Assembly (NCBI GenBank): GCA_036677685.1
Contig: JAVBWA010000015.1
Span: 1-64,000 of the forward strand
DNA from: JAQUBU01 sp036677685
Lineage (GTDB): Bacteria > Bacillota > Syntrophomonadia > Syntrophomonadales > Syntrophomonadaceae
Reading direction: 5' to 3'
Length of the DNA: 64,000 bases
The notes under the pieces were generated by a model. It saw only the letters and a program-made list of their open reading frames with translations. It searched no databases and had not been told where the DNA came from. A program made the position numbers and the translations under genes. This document shows positions 53,080 to 60,841 of this stretch, in pieces (positions within the stretch are counted from its first letter, which is position 1; each line of letters begins with the position of its first letter).

Positions 53080-54308
53080 AACCTGTCCACCAATCGTTCA
53101 AGCACATAGCGGCAGTGTTCATAAGTCAAACCTCCCTGCAAGTAAACGGCGTATGGAGACCGCATTGGTGCATCACCTGACAACTCAATCGAAGAGCCTT
53201 GCACAAAAGTTCCGGCCGCCATCACAATTTTATGGCTGTAACCAGGCAGGCCCGCATATTCCAGAGTAACATCACTATCCACCGGTGAATTGCTCTGAAC
53301 CTCCTGGCAAAACTGCAGAACCTCATCAGCATTATTGAACTGGACCGCCTGTACGATATCCGCACGGGCTTCATCCCAGCGCGGCCATACTTTGTAGCCA
53401 TGCTTTTCAAAAACATAGGCCAGCAATATGGCTCCTTTTATAGCCTGCAAAACTATATGCGGCGCCATAAATAAACCCTGGTAGAGATAGCGCTTGTCAA
53501 AGGTACTCGAGCCCAGTTCCTTGCCCAATCCCGGTGCGGTAACATGACAGGCAACCTGCTGCACCAGTTCTTTTTTCCCTACGATATAACCGCCGGAAGG
53601 AGCCAGACCGCCGCCCGGGTTTTTGATTAGAGAACCGGCCAGCAGATCTGCACCGCAATGCCCCGGTTCCTGTACATCCGTAAACTCCCCGTAACAGTTG
53701 TCGACAAAAACAATCGTCTCAGGATTTTTATCTTTTACGGCCTTGATCATGGCCTTCAAAGTTTCGATGCTTATAGCCTGGCGCAAACTGTAGCCGCGTG
53801 AACGCTGGATCATAACCATTTTAGTTTGCTTGTTTATAGACTCCGCAATAGCTGGGAGATCTGGATTTCCCTGAGCGTCCATGGCTACTTCCAAATAACT
53901 AATGCCTTTTTCAATAAGACTGCCCTGAGTTTCTCCGCCTTGGCCGATAATTCTGCTCAGCGTATCATAGGGACTGCCGCTTATGGAAATCAATTGGTCC
54001 CCCGGCCGCAGGATGGCAAACAAACTGGCGGATATGGCATGGGTTCCCGATACTATCTGGGTGCGGACCAGAGCATCCTCACCGCCAAAAAGCCGGGCAT
54101 ATATCTGTTCCAGATTGTCCCGTCCCGCATCACTATATCCATACCCTGTAGAAGGATAAAAATGATGTTCCCGCACCCTGTATTCCTTAAAAGCTTCAAT
54201 TACCCGCACCTGGTTCTGGTAAGCGGTCTCTTCCCTTGCACTGTAAACAGCAGACAAAACTGCCTCTGCCTGCCGAATAAGCTCTCGTGCCGACAATAAT
54301 TTCACCAC
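53046..54308 (-). CDS. Methionine gamma-lyase-family PLP enzyme (aluminium resistance protein-like, YnbB)
   Basis: A 420-residue PLP-dependent enzyme of the YnbB group. PLP lysine in SLIKNPGGGLAPSGGY; YPSTGYGYSDAGRDNLE and VRTQIVSGTHAI are family-specific. The reaction is not established. The frame is open to 54416, but that part is R-element DNA; family length supports a GTG at 54308 (or 54305), without a clear ribosome site. The last ten codons (ITKRKDVPPL) and the stop come from repeat R10. In Bacillus ynbB also lies between spoVK and glnA. Confidence 0.85.
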   Translation of the reverse strand: MVKLLSARELIRQAEAVLSAVYSAREETAYQNQVRVIEAFKEYRVREHHFYPSTGYGYSDAGRDNLEQIYARLFGGEDALVRTQIVSGTHAISASLFAILRPGDQLISISGSPYDTLSRIIGQGGETQGSLIEKGISYLEVAMDAQGNPDLPAIAESINKQTKMVMIQRSRGYSLRQAISIETLKAMIKAVKDKNPETIVFVDNCYGEFTDVQEPGHCGADLLAGSLIKNPGGGLAPSGGYIVGKKELVQQVACHVTAPGLGKELGSSTFDKRYLYQGLFMAPHIVLQAIKGAILLAYVFEKHGYKVWPRWDEARADIVQAVQFNNADEVLQFCQEVQSNSPVDSDVTLEYAGLPGYSHKIVMAAGTFVQGSSIELSGDAPMRSPYAVYLQGGLTYEHCRYVLERLVDRFITKRKDVPPL

Positions 54309-54312
54309 ATTC

Positions 54313-54447
54313 TTTAAACATCGGAAGAAACTGCAGAGCAGTTTCAACACAATTTTATTATTCCCGAAGGGAATCAATATCAGTGGTCCCCGTAGGGGGG
54401 CAACACACCGTTGCAACGAAGCGGGGGATATCTTTTCGCTTCGTTAT
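54313..54447 (+). repeat. R element, copy R11
   Basis: GAAACTGCAGAGCAGTTTC, ATTCCCGAAGGGAAT, a GTCCCCGTAGGGG hairpin with one extra G, then a short final hairpin AACGAAGCG - GGGGATATCTTTT - CGCTTCGTT. Both arms changed relative to AACGAGGCG / CGCCTCGTT, keeping the pair. The A-end lies 5 bases from the GTG start of the MGL-family gene. Confidence 0.88.
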
Positions 54448-54548
54448 CAATCATTATTCACAAAAACATTAACATCTATTTTATAACATATATCTGCTGA
54501 AAAACACATAATCAGCCGCTCGTATCTTGTATACTTGAATACCATCTC

Positions 54549-55439
54549 TTATTTCTGGGGGTCCGGCAGGTCCATTTCATCAATCAGCACCAGATCTTTG
54601 CGGCTGGGATTATCAATGTCGATAATCCTCAGGGCTTGCAGCCTGATCGATTTCTCCACCAGATTCCTTACATAACGGGCATTGCCGCTGTGCGGGTGGC
54701 GGTTTTTAACAAATTCCCTGAGCTGGTTTTTCAACTTCCAGCGGCAGCGGCTGCTCAGCTCATAATCCCGCTCCGAGTATATTTGCACAGCAATTTGAAA
54801 CAATTGTTCACTATCATAGTCGGCAAACTCGATATGAATAGGAAAACGCGAGCGCAAGCCGGGATTGGATTTCAAAAAGCGTTCGGTTTCATTGGAATAC
54901 CCTGCTAAAATTACTACCAGATTATCCCGCGAATCCTCCATGGTTTTCACTATAGTTGATATGGCCTCTCGCCCGAAATCCCTTTCTCCTCCCTGATTCA
55001 ATGAATAAGCTTCATCGATAAACATAATCCCGCCCATGGACTTTTTTAACATTTCACGGGTCTTTTGCGCCGTATGACCGATGTATTCACCAACCAGATC
55101 AGCTCTTTCCACTTCTACCAGGTGGCCTTTACTCAGAATTCCAATATCATTAAATATTCTTCCCAGAATACGGGCCACTGTAGTCTTGCCGGTACCGGGA
55201 TTTCCTTTGAAAACCATATGCAAAACACTGGGACAGGCTTTAAGCTGCAACTGGGTTCGCTTGTTTTGAATCAAGGTAAAAGCGGTAACTTCCGCCAAAG
55301 TACGTTTGACTTCCTTCAGCCCAATTAGTTTCTCCAGTTCGAGGAAGGAATCTTTGCGGGGCATAGCCGCAGGCGGGAAATATTCCGAAGGCTGACTTCG
55401 TTCCGGCATTACATCCGTGAACTTCATTGATATTTCCAT
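54549..55439 (-). CDS. spoVK: AAA+ ATPase SpoVK (stage V sporulation, CbbX-like)
   Basis: A 296-residue AAA+ ATPase of the CbxX/CfqX type. Walker A FKGNPGTGKTT, Walker B GGIMFIDEAYSL, arginine finger in NPGLRSRFP. SpoVK is needed for spore maturation in Bacillus. ATG at 55439; the ribosome site is weak, and a second ATG four codons later is possible. It lies upstream of the MGL-family gene in the same direction, with an R element between. Confidence 0.88.
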   Translation of the reverse strand: MEISMKFTDVMPERSQPSEYFPPAAMPRKDSFLELEKLIGLKEVKRTLAEVTAFTLIQNKRTQLQLKACPSVLHMVFKGNPGTGKTTVARILGRIFNDIGILSKGHLVEVERADLVGEYIGHTAQKTREMLKKSMGGIMFIDEAYSLNQGGERDFGREAISTIVKTMEDSRDNLVVILAGYSNETERFLKSNPGLRSRFPIHIEFADYDSEQLFQIAVQIYSERDYELSSRCRWKLKNQLREFVKNRHPHSGNARYVRNLVEKSIRLQALRIIDIDNPSRKDLVLIDEMDLPDPQK

Positions 55440-55539
55440 TTTCCATCACCACTCTCATAAAGCTAAGCTATTATATGAGGAATTGTTAAAAGTGGTGCTA
55501 CAGGGTGTACCTTTGCGGTCCACTGCCGGTTATAGATAA

Positions 55540-56031
55540 TCAAATAGTTACAAAGTGAATTCTATTGCCATTGTGTTCAATGACTTTTTTCAGGGCATCA
55601 AATGAAATCCATATCGTAGCCGTATTATCATTGGGGTGAAACCCCAGCTTGTCATTACCGGCCAAATCATTATCCAATACCACCTCTACAGCGGCTTCAG
55701 AATCATTAATTATCCCCATGGGGGTAACTTCCCCTTTGTGAAGCTGCAGGTATTTAAAAAGCCTGTCTTCCGAAGCAAAGCCCAGTCTGCTGCAGCCCAA
55801 TTGCTCCTGTATTTTTTTAAGATCAGCCTTTTTATCTTTATCAAGAACCAGCAGAAAATGCCGTTTCCCCTTGTCATCACGTAAAAACAGGTTTTTACAA
55901 CCGGTTCCATATTGGTTTAGATTCAGCTTATCCATATCCTCAACGGTAAAAGCCGCCGGATGATTAATAAGTTGGTACTCAATATCCAAAGCCTTGAGTA
56001 TTTTAAATACTTTTTCCTGCGGATTGTCCAT
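55540..56031 (-). CDS. YbaK/ProX-type aminoacyl-tRNA deacylase
   Basis: A 163-residue trans-editing protein of the YbaK/PrdX superfamily, which hydrolyses misacylated tRNA (Ala-tRNAPro in ProX). IEYQLINHPAAFTVEDM, CKNLFLRDDKGKRHFLLV, and KGEVTPMGIIND are typical of the ProX branch. ATAGGAGA precedes the ATG. Monocistronic by spacing. Confidence 0.88.
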   Translation of the reverse strand: MDNPQEKVFKILKALDIEYQLINHPAAFTVEDMDKLNLNQYGTGCKNLFLRDDKGKRHFLLVLDKDKKADLKKIQEQLGCSRLGFASEDRLFKYLQLHKGEVTPMGIINDSEAAVEVVLDNDLAGNDKLGFHPNDNTATIWISFDALKKVIEHNGNRIHFVTI

Positions 56032-56099
56032 TATTTCTCCTATCTCAATAAATTAAAAATATCTTTACCTTTAAAAGGATATTAAAAACCCGTGAGAGG

Positions 56100-56663
56100 T
56101 CAATTATCATCATAAGCAAATGAGTTTTCCCAGTCTTTTCTCAGTAAAGCCAGAACAATCTGGTCCTGAAATTCTCCTTTGGCAAATTCATAATCTCTCA
56201 ACACGCCTTCGGCTTTAAATCCGAGTTTTTCGAGCGTACGGACAGAACGGTCGTTCCCGAGCGTAACAAAAGCTTCAATCCGGTTGAAGAAAAGGGTCTC
56301 AAAGAGATATTGCAAGACGGCATGCATCACTTCCTGCATGACACCCCTGCCCCAATAACTCCGGCCTATCTCATAACCAACCTCAGCACGCCGGTGTTCA
56401 GCTTTCACGTTGTGGTAGCCGCAGCTCCCCAGAACAGTTCCACTGTGTTTATCAACAATCGCCCAGCGCATCCCTTCCTGGGTTTCGGGAAGGCTGTTCA
56501 AAAGTTCCACCATCTGCCGGCTTTCCTCAAGCGTTTTGATGGATGCAGTCATATATTCCGTAACTATATCATCCGACCAATAACTATGTAAGGTTTCAAT
56601 GTCGCCTGCTTCGATCTTTCGTAAGGTGAAGCGAGCGGTTTCTAATTGAACTGTTGCTGTCAT
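56100..56663 (-). CDS. GNAT acetyltransferase (RimJ/RimL type)
   Basis: A 187-residue N-acetyltransferase with LETARFTLRKIEAGD, the acetyl-CoA loop GYEIGRSYWGRGVMQEVM and TLGNDRSVRTLEKLGF. The substrate is likely a protein N-terminus or antibiotic; not determinable. Start at 56663 fits the family; an ATG at 56678 sits too close to AAAGGA but remains possible. Confidence 0.85.
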   Translation of the reverse strand: MTATVQLETARFTLRKIEAGDIETLHSYWSDDIVTEYMTASIKTLEESRQMVELLNSLPETQEGMRWAIVDKHSGTVLGSCGYHNVKAEHRRAEVGYEIGRSYWGRGVMQEVMHAVLQYLFETLFFNRIEAFVTLGNDRSVRTLEKLGFKAEGVLRDYEFAKGEFQDQIVLALLRKDWENSFAYDDN

Positions 56664-56682
56664 GTTTATTTCTACCATTCCT

Positions 56683-56946
56683 TTATAATAGCCCCCACAG
56701 ATGTAATCCCTTCTCCTGGATTATTAGCCAGGCTATTGCCAGCCACCCGGCCAATGCTATTACTCCCAGGAGTTTGTCCAACCATGACATCGTTGACCCC
56801 CTGATTACAATATAAATGACCATAACAATGACATAAAATACAATAAGAGCAAGGGCGATATAAAACAAGGAGTTCCATCCGGTTTTTAGCCATCCCAGAA
56901 TGACGGCGCCTAATAATATGCTGATCTCAAATATTGCACTGCGCAT
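56683..56946 (-). CDS. Small membrane protein
   Basis: An 87-residue protein with three predicted membrane helices (about residues 8-25, 30-50, 58-78). Not recognised. The ATG at 56946 has AGGAGG eight bases upstream, which makes it a credible gene. The GNAT gene starts within 20 bases of its end, so the two are probably cotranscribed. Confidence 0.65.
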   Translation of the reverse strand: MRSAIFEISILLGAVILGWLKTGWNSLFYIALALIVFYVIVMVIYIVIRGSTMSWLDKLLGVIALAGWLAIAWLIIQEKGLHLWGLL

Positions 56947-56990
56947 TATCGGTTCCTCCTGCAAGAATTACTCAATATCTTAAAAACTGT

Positions 56991-57743
56991 CTAATAACTA
57001 ATCCCCAACTGACGGCCTTCTGAAGTAACTTCCACTTTTGCTTCTTCTATTAGCGACTTTATTTTATCATCATCAATCCACAAGGGGCTTTTTACAATAT
57101 ATCCTTGCTTATCTTCCTGTAAATCCCCATATTTTTCCATGTAGGTATTCCAATTTGCTTTAGCCAGGCTATTGGTAAAGCGATCTCTCACTAACAAGAA
57201 ATATTCTTCCTCGGAAATATCCCAGGCTTTTAATAGAACTGTTATTTCTTCAGTCTCCATATATTTTCGTTGATCAGCTATGTAGGCATCAATCTGGTCT
57301 TCCGGGGGATATAATCCCAGGTTTCTTGCCGCACTGCTTATAACCTTGTCTTCTATTAACTCTTCGAATATTTCCTTATTAGAAGGAACACGTTCATTTC
57401 CCCGAATCTTTTCGAAATACCAATCTGTAGCTGTAACGCTCTCCCCGTTAATTCGGGCAACAACGATATTTGTATTTTCAGTAGTGACTTTTCCTTTAAA
57501 CTTCTCCCCCAACTGCCGCATTTTTTCATTGCTTTCGGCTTGTTGAGCCGGATCAGGTTTTGTAACCTGAGATAAATCCATTTCTGGGATAAGAGAGTCA
57601 TTTGTGGCTGCAATAATTTCTTTAATCTGAGACTGAGTAAGTGCTTGATCGGTATCTTTAATTTTATTTGATTCTTGTGAATTTGAACAACCTGTTAATA
57701 TCGTAATAATAAATAAGAGACATATAATAAATAATTTTCTCAT
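56991..57743 (-). CDS. Lipoprotein with SurA-N/PrsA-like domain
   Basis: A 250-residue lipoprotein: signal MRKLFIICLLFIITILTGC with lipobox LTGC, a polar linker, then a SurA N-terminal-like helical chaperone part (ATDWYFEKIRGNERVPSNKE, LIEDKVISSAARNLGLYPP). No parvulin (peptidyl-prolyl isomerase) domain. It would act on the outer face of the membrane. Start at 57743; GGGGTGGGG upstream is a possible ribosome site. Confidence 0.82.
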   Translation of the reverse strand: MRKLFIICLLFIITILTGCSNSQESNKIKDTDQALTQSQIKEIIAATNDSLIPEMDLSQVTKPDPAQQAESNEKMRQLGEKFKGKVTTENTNIVVARINGESVTATDWYFEKIRGNERVPSNKEIFEELIEDKVISSAARNLGLYPPEDQIDAYIADQRKYMETEEITVLLKAWDISEEEYFLLVRDRFTNSLAKANWNTYMEKYGDLQEDKQGYIVKSPLWIDDDKIKSLIEEAKVEVTSEGRQLGISY

Positions 57744-57847
57744 AATGCGACCCCACCCCAATGTATCAGACCTTAACTGTCAGTTGAGCCAATGGTGCAA
57801 AAACTATTAATATCTGAATGAAAATCCCATGGCTGCTTTAACCTCCA

Positions 57848-58591
57848 TTATGCAGCCGTTTCAGCAACAACAATCAGACGCCAACTGTTTTTGTTATATG
57901 CACTCATGTCATAATCGCCATAAATCTGAATATTGATAAAACCCGCTTGTGAGAGCAATCTCCTGTAATCTTCATCAAGCAGTATCCTATAAACAATATC
58001 ATATTGATTGGTTTCCAAGCGATTTACACTGTGAAACAGGTCCAATACATGAATCGTTTGAAAATGGTTATCATGTTCTTTAATAAAAACCCGTGAAAAG
58101 TCTTCCCGGTTTATGACCACCTCTATTGATGGCAAAGATAGTGTAAAATGTGTTGTGCCCTGCGTCAAAACCAGCAAACCATGTTTATTTAACCTGTTTT
58201 TCATAGAACGTAGAGCCAGTAATAAATCTTCATCTGTATGCAAATGGGGTAATGCTGTGGTGAGACATACAATTGCGTCAAAGGATATATCAAACTTGTC
58301 CTCCAAGTATCGAAAATCGCACTGACGTAAGGAAATATTCTGGTTTCTCTCCTGCAGATTTCGGTTTGCTACCTCGAGCATAGATTCCGAATAATCCGAT
58401 CCCCATACATCGTAACCTAACTGGGCCAACATATAAAGATGCTGTCCTGTCCCACAAGCACAATCCAAAACGGTTTTGACCCCATGTTCAGAAAAGATTT
58501 TATTTAGGAAAGTTTTTTCATCACCCAAATATTCTTCTATTGGGCCAAACTCATCATAGTCATAAGCAAATTTTTCATATATATCTTTCAT
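57848..58591 (-). CDS. SAM-dependent methyltransferase
   Basis: A 247-residue class I methyltransferase: YEKFAYDYDEF, SAM loop VLDCACGTGQHLYMLA, GSDYSESMLEVA. Substrate unknown. The ATG at 58591 has GGAGGG. Stands alone. Confidence 0.87.
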   Translation of the reverse strand: MKDIYEKFAYDYDEFGPIEEYLGDEKTFLNKIFSEHGVKTVLDCACGTGQHLYMLAQLGYDVWGSDYSESMLEVANRNLQERNQNISLRQCDFRYLEDKFDISFDAIVCLTTALPHLHTDEDLLLALRSMKNRLNKHGLLVLTQGTTHFTLSLPSIEVVINREDFSRVFIKEHDNHFQTIHVLDLFHSVNRLETNQYDIVYRILLDEDYRRLLSQAGFINIQIYGDYDMSAYNKNSWRLIVVAETAA

Positions 58592-58758
58592 CGCAAACCC
58601 TCCTATCATACATCAGGGTTCTATCACTATAAGGTTGAAAAATTCTGTTAACTGTATGTTATATAAATAATAATATATTCTATTAGCATCACATGATTAA
58701 CCTTCGGCGAAGTCAGTTCAACTTCCTGGTATATGGATAATTGGCAGTTAGTGTTTTA

Positions 58759-59505
58759 CTATTCTTGTAGGTTTCGACGACGATTTAATTCGGCGGGTAA
58801 TACAAACAGATATTTCATCAGCTCTTCGACAAAATTCATAAGTTGTTTGGCATCCTCCATGGTGACTTTATTAGCCGGATCATAATGAGCACCTTGATTG
58901 CCAATTAATCGTATTTCTTTTGCCCATTCAGAGAGGGATGGTTGTAAAATGTTTTTATCCTTGAGAACTTGTAATCTATGAGCCAAATTCCCCTTATCTT
59001 CCCCAAAATGTGCTGTAATGGCTTCGACAGTTCTTCTGAGCATCACAGCTGTAGCTCGTGGAGCTTTTGCATAATAGGTTGTAGTAGCTTCTGAAAAAAT
59101 ATCTATTATTTCATCAGGAATATCTTTTGAAAGATTGCTCTGTTGCAAAGGCCACCAGCTAACTCCTCTGAAAGAAATTTCCCCACCTTTTCCAAATCCC
59201 AATCTGCTGGGGTGATCGTCAATCCATTCTTCTTCAATAACGACTACTCCTTGATTACAGTGGCGACATACTAAACAGGTTACCTTATCAGAATAGCTGC
59301 GGTATGGTTGACCACCAGATGGATGTACAATTCCTCCCGAAAATGTAACCGGCAGCTCTCCTATAAGCTCAAAGCTTGACTGTTTACCACAACGAGGACA
59401 TAAACCATTAGGTCTATAAGAATCAGGCAATCCATCGTGCGTTATCGGTAAATCTTCATTTCTAGTGCCTTTTACTACATTGGATTTCCTGAATATATTA
59501 AACAC
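58759..59505 (-). CDS. DUF4145-domain protein with N-terminal zinc ribbon
   Basis: A 248-residue protein. N-terminal zinc-binding part (LCPRCGKQS ... CLVCRHCNQG) and a C-terminal DUF4145 domain (APRATAVMLRRTVEAITAHFG ... IRLIGNQGAHYDP), which occurs alone or fused to restriction and other defence proteins. Function here unknown. The GTG at 59505 is at proper distance from GGAGG; the ATG at 59514 touches it. Confidence 0.82.
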   Translation of the reverse strand: MFNIFRKSNVVKGTRNEDLPITHDGLPDSYRPNGLCPRCGKQSSFELIGELPVTFSGGIVHPSGGQPYRSYSDKVTCLVCRHCNQGVVVIEEEWIDDHPSRLGFGKGGEISFRGVSWWPLQQSNLSKDIPDEIIDIFSEATTTYYAKAPRATAVMLRRTVEAITAHFGEDKGNLAHRLQVLKDKNILQPSLSEWAKEIRLIGNQGAHYDPANKVTMEDAKQLMNFVEELMKYLFVLPAELNRRRNLQE

Positions 59506-59837
59506 TGTAATCATCCTCCGCTTTAAATGCCCGTCAAATACAATTTAGCTTCAAGCTCCAGATATAACATGATTCTGATAATTTCGAGGAATTCTTTTCT
59601 ATGAATAATCAGAAGTATTGCAAACTATCGAGCACAAAACAAATGAGAAATATAATAATTTCATTTCACAATATATTAGACATTAAGGTCTTCCATAATG
59701 ATAATTGGTTATAACTACCCATTATTAGCCTTCGGCGAAGTTGGGCGTTTCTTTTCCAGTATTCGCCTGACCGGTATATTGATAATGGGAAGCTGGATGC
59801 TGTCAATAACCCCGTTCCCTTGACAAGCTCATTTTTT

Positions 59838-60041
59838 CTAAGTGATCGTGCCTTTTTTTATGTAATAGTTAATGTTGTTTTCTTTGCAAAAATCAACTAC
59901 TTTATCAACCTGTTGATTATAGAACGCTCTATGGGTTGTAAAAGCTACTACTCCAGAATTGAGGGCAATGTTATCTGGAATGCAAAGCACCAATTTGCCG
60001 GAAATGGAATAATAACTAATTCCATGATTGACAAGGCTGGT
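59838..60041 (-). pseudogene. Possible gene relic
   Basis: In one minus-strand frame, open for 67 codons between two stops, the sequence has protein-like character (KLVLCIPDNIALNSGVVAF, then QQVDKVVDFCKENNINYYI). It has no ATG and no ribosome site. It may be the end of a decayed gene. The rest of 59506-60078 holds a CCTTCGGCGAAG motif (59731) also seen at 58702, and nothing else recognised. Confidence 0.3.
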
Positions 60042-60078
60042 TCAGCACTTATGCACTACTGAATTAACGATTGGAAAA

Positions 60079-60279
60079 CTAAAAAAAGATCCATTGTATA
60101 CCTGAATATATGAATATGATTGCAGGTATGGCTAATCCGACAATTCCTACCCATTCAGAAATGTTCAACCCAAGCATACTGTAAAAAGGCCGAATAAAAT
60201 TGGCAATTCGTCTGCAAAAAACAAGGGATACTATCCCAATTACCAACATGATTAGTCCCACTACTTTGATATCTGTCAT
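60079..60279 (-). CDS. Small two-helix membrane protein A
   Basis: A 66-residue protein: helix (about 4-22), the motif VFCRRIANFIRPFYSMLG, and a second helix (about 43-62). GGGAG precedes the ATG. It is a paralogue of the neighbour at 60380-60571 (same length, shared FCRRIA-F-R-FY and N(I/L)SEW). Not recognised. Confidence 0.7.
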   Translation of the reverse strand: MTDIKVVGLIMLVIGIVSLVFCRRIANFIRPFYSMLGLNISEWVGIVGLAIPAIIFIYSGIQWIFF

Positions 60280-60379
60280 TATTTATTCTCCCACAAACAC
60301 CTATCTAACGTACACCGCCATATTAGAATCTATGCGCTGTCAATGATCTTGTCTGTTTTCATGAAAATAATTAAGACTA

Positions 60380-60571
60380 TTAATTAGTTAATCCTATATA
60401 AATAAATCCTATACCGGCTATTACTACTCCAATAATCGTTGTCCACTCGGATAAATTGATTCCGAAAAAACCATAAAAGGATCGAGTAAAATCGGCAATT
60501 CGTCTACAGAAAACTAACATGATTATGCCTAATAATACTGAAATGAACTCCACTACTTGAATACCACTCAT
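60380..60571 (-). CDS. Small two-helix membrane protein B
   Basis: A 63-residue paralogue of 60079-60279: MLVFCRRIADFTRSFYGFFG joins two helices, followed by NLSEW and a second helix ending YIGLTN. AAGGTG precedes the ATG. The tandem copies keep the loop better than the helices, suggesting the Cys-Arg-Arg loop matters. Confidence 0.7.
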   Translation of the reverse strand: MSGIQVVEFISVLLGIIMLVFCRRIADFTRSFYGFFGINLSEWTTIIGVVIAGIGFIYIGLTN

Positions 60572-60601
60572 AACTTACACCTTCTAAAATGTAAATATTT
60601 C

Positions 60602-60838
60602 CTAAATCGTTCCTCCAAAGCCAAAACCCGCTCGATATGAATAGCTTCTAGTATTACTACCGTAGTGGTTTTTGAGTACTGGGGATATCTCCTTCTATAC
60701 TATCCTCCGTAATAAAGCTGAGCCTGCAAAAAATGTATGATGGCAGTCTATACCAGTTATTACCATTGTATAGTAACTCGGAGATCGGCTTGCATTTTAT
60801 CTTCTTTGCCGCTATAGGTATGGGAATCGTCAGACAAA
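60602..60838 (-). other. Gap with possible frameshifted relic
   Basis: Minus-strand frames here change from one to another without stop-free continuity: one (to 60657) reads ELLYNGNNWYRLPSYIF; the next (to 60602) ends SYSYRAGFGFGGTI. Together they may be a decayed gene downstream of 60842-61816. Evidence is weak. Confidence 0.25.
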
Positions 60839-60841
60839 ATC

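Noticed and set aside
16269..54447. R elements as a CRISPR array
   Set aside because: Copies are kilobases apart, of variable length and composed of hairpins; there are no regular spacers and no cas genes in the window.
59820..60062. 80-codon plus-strand frame
   Set aside because: Composition is not protein-like and the opposite strand has the better coding sense; no ribosome site.
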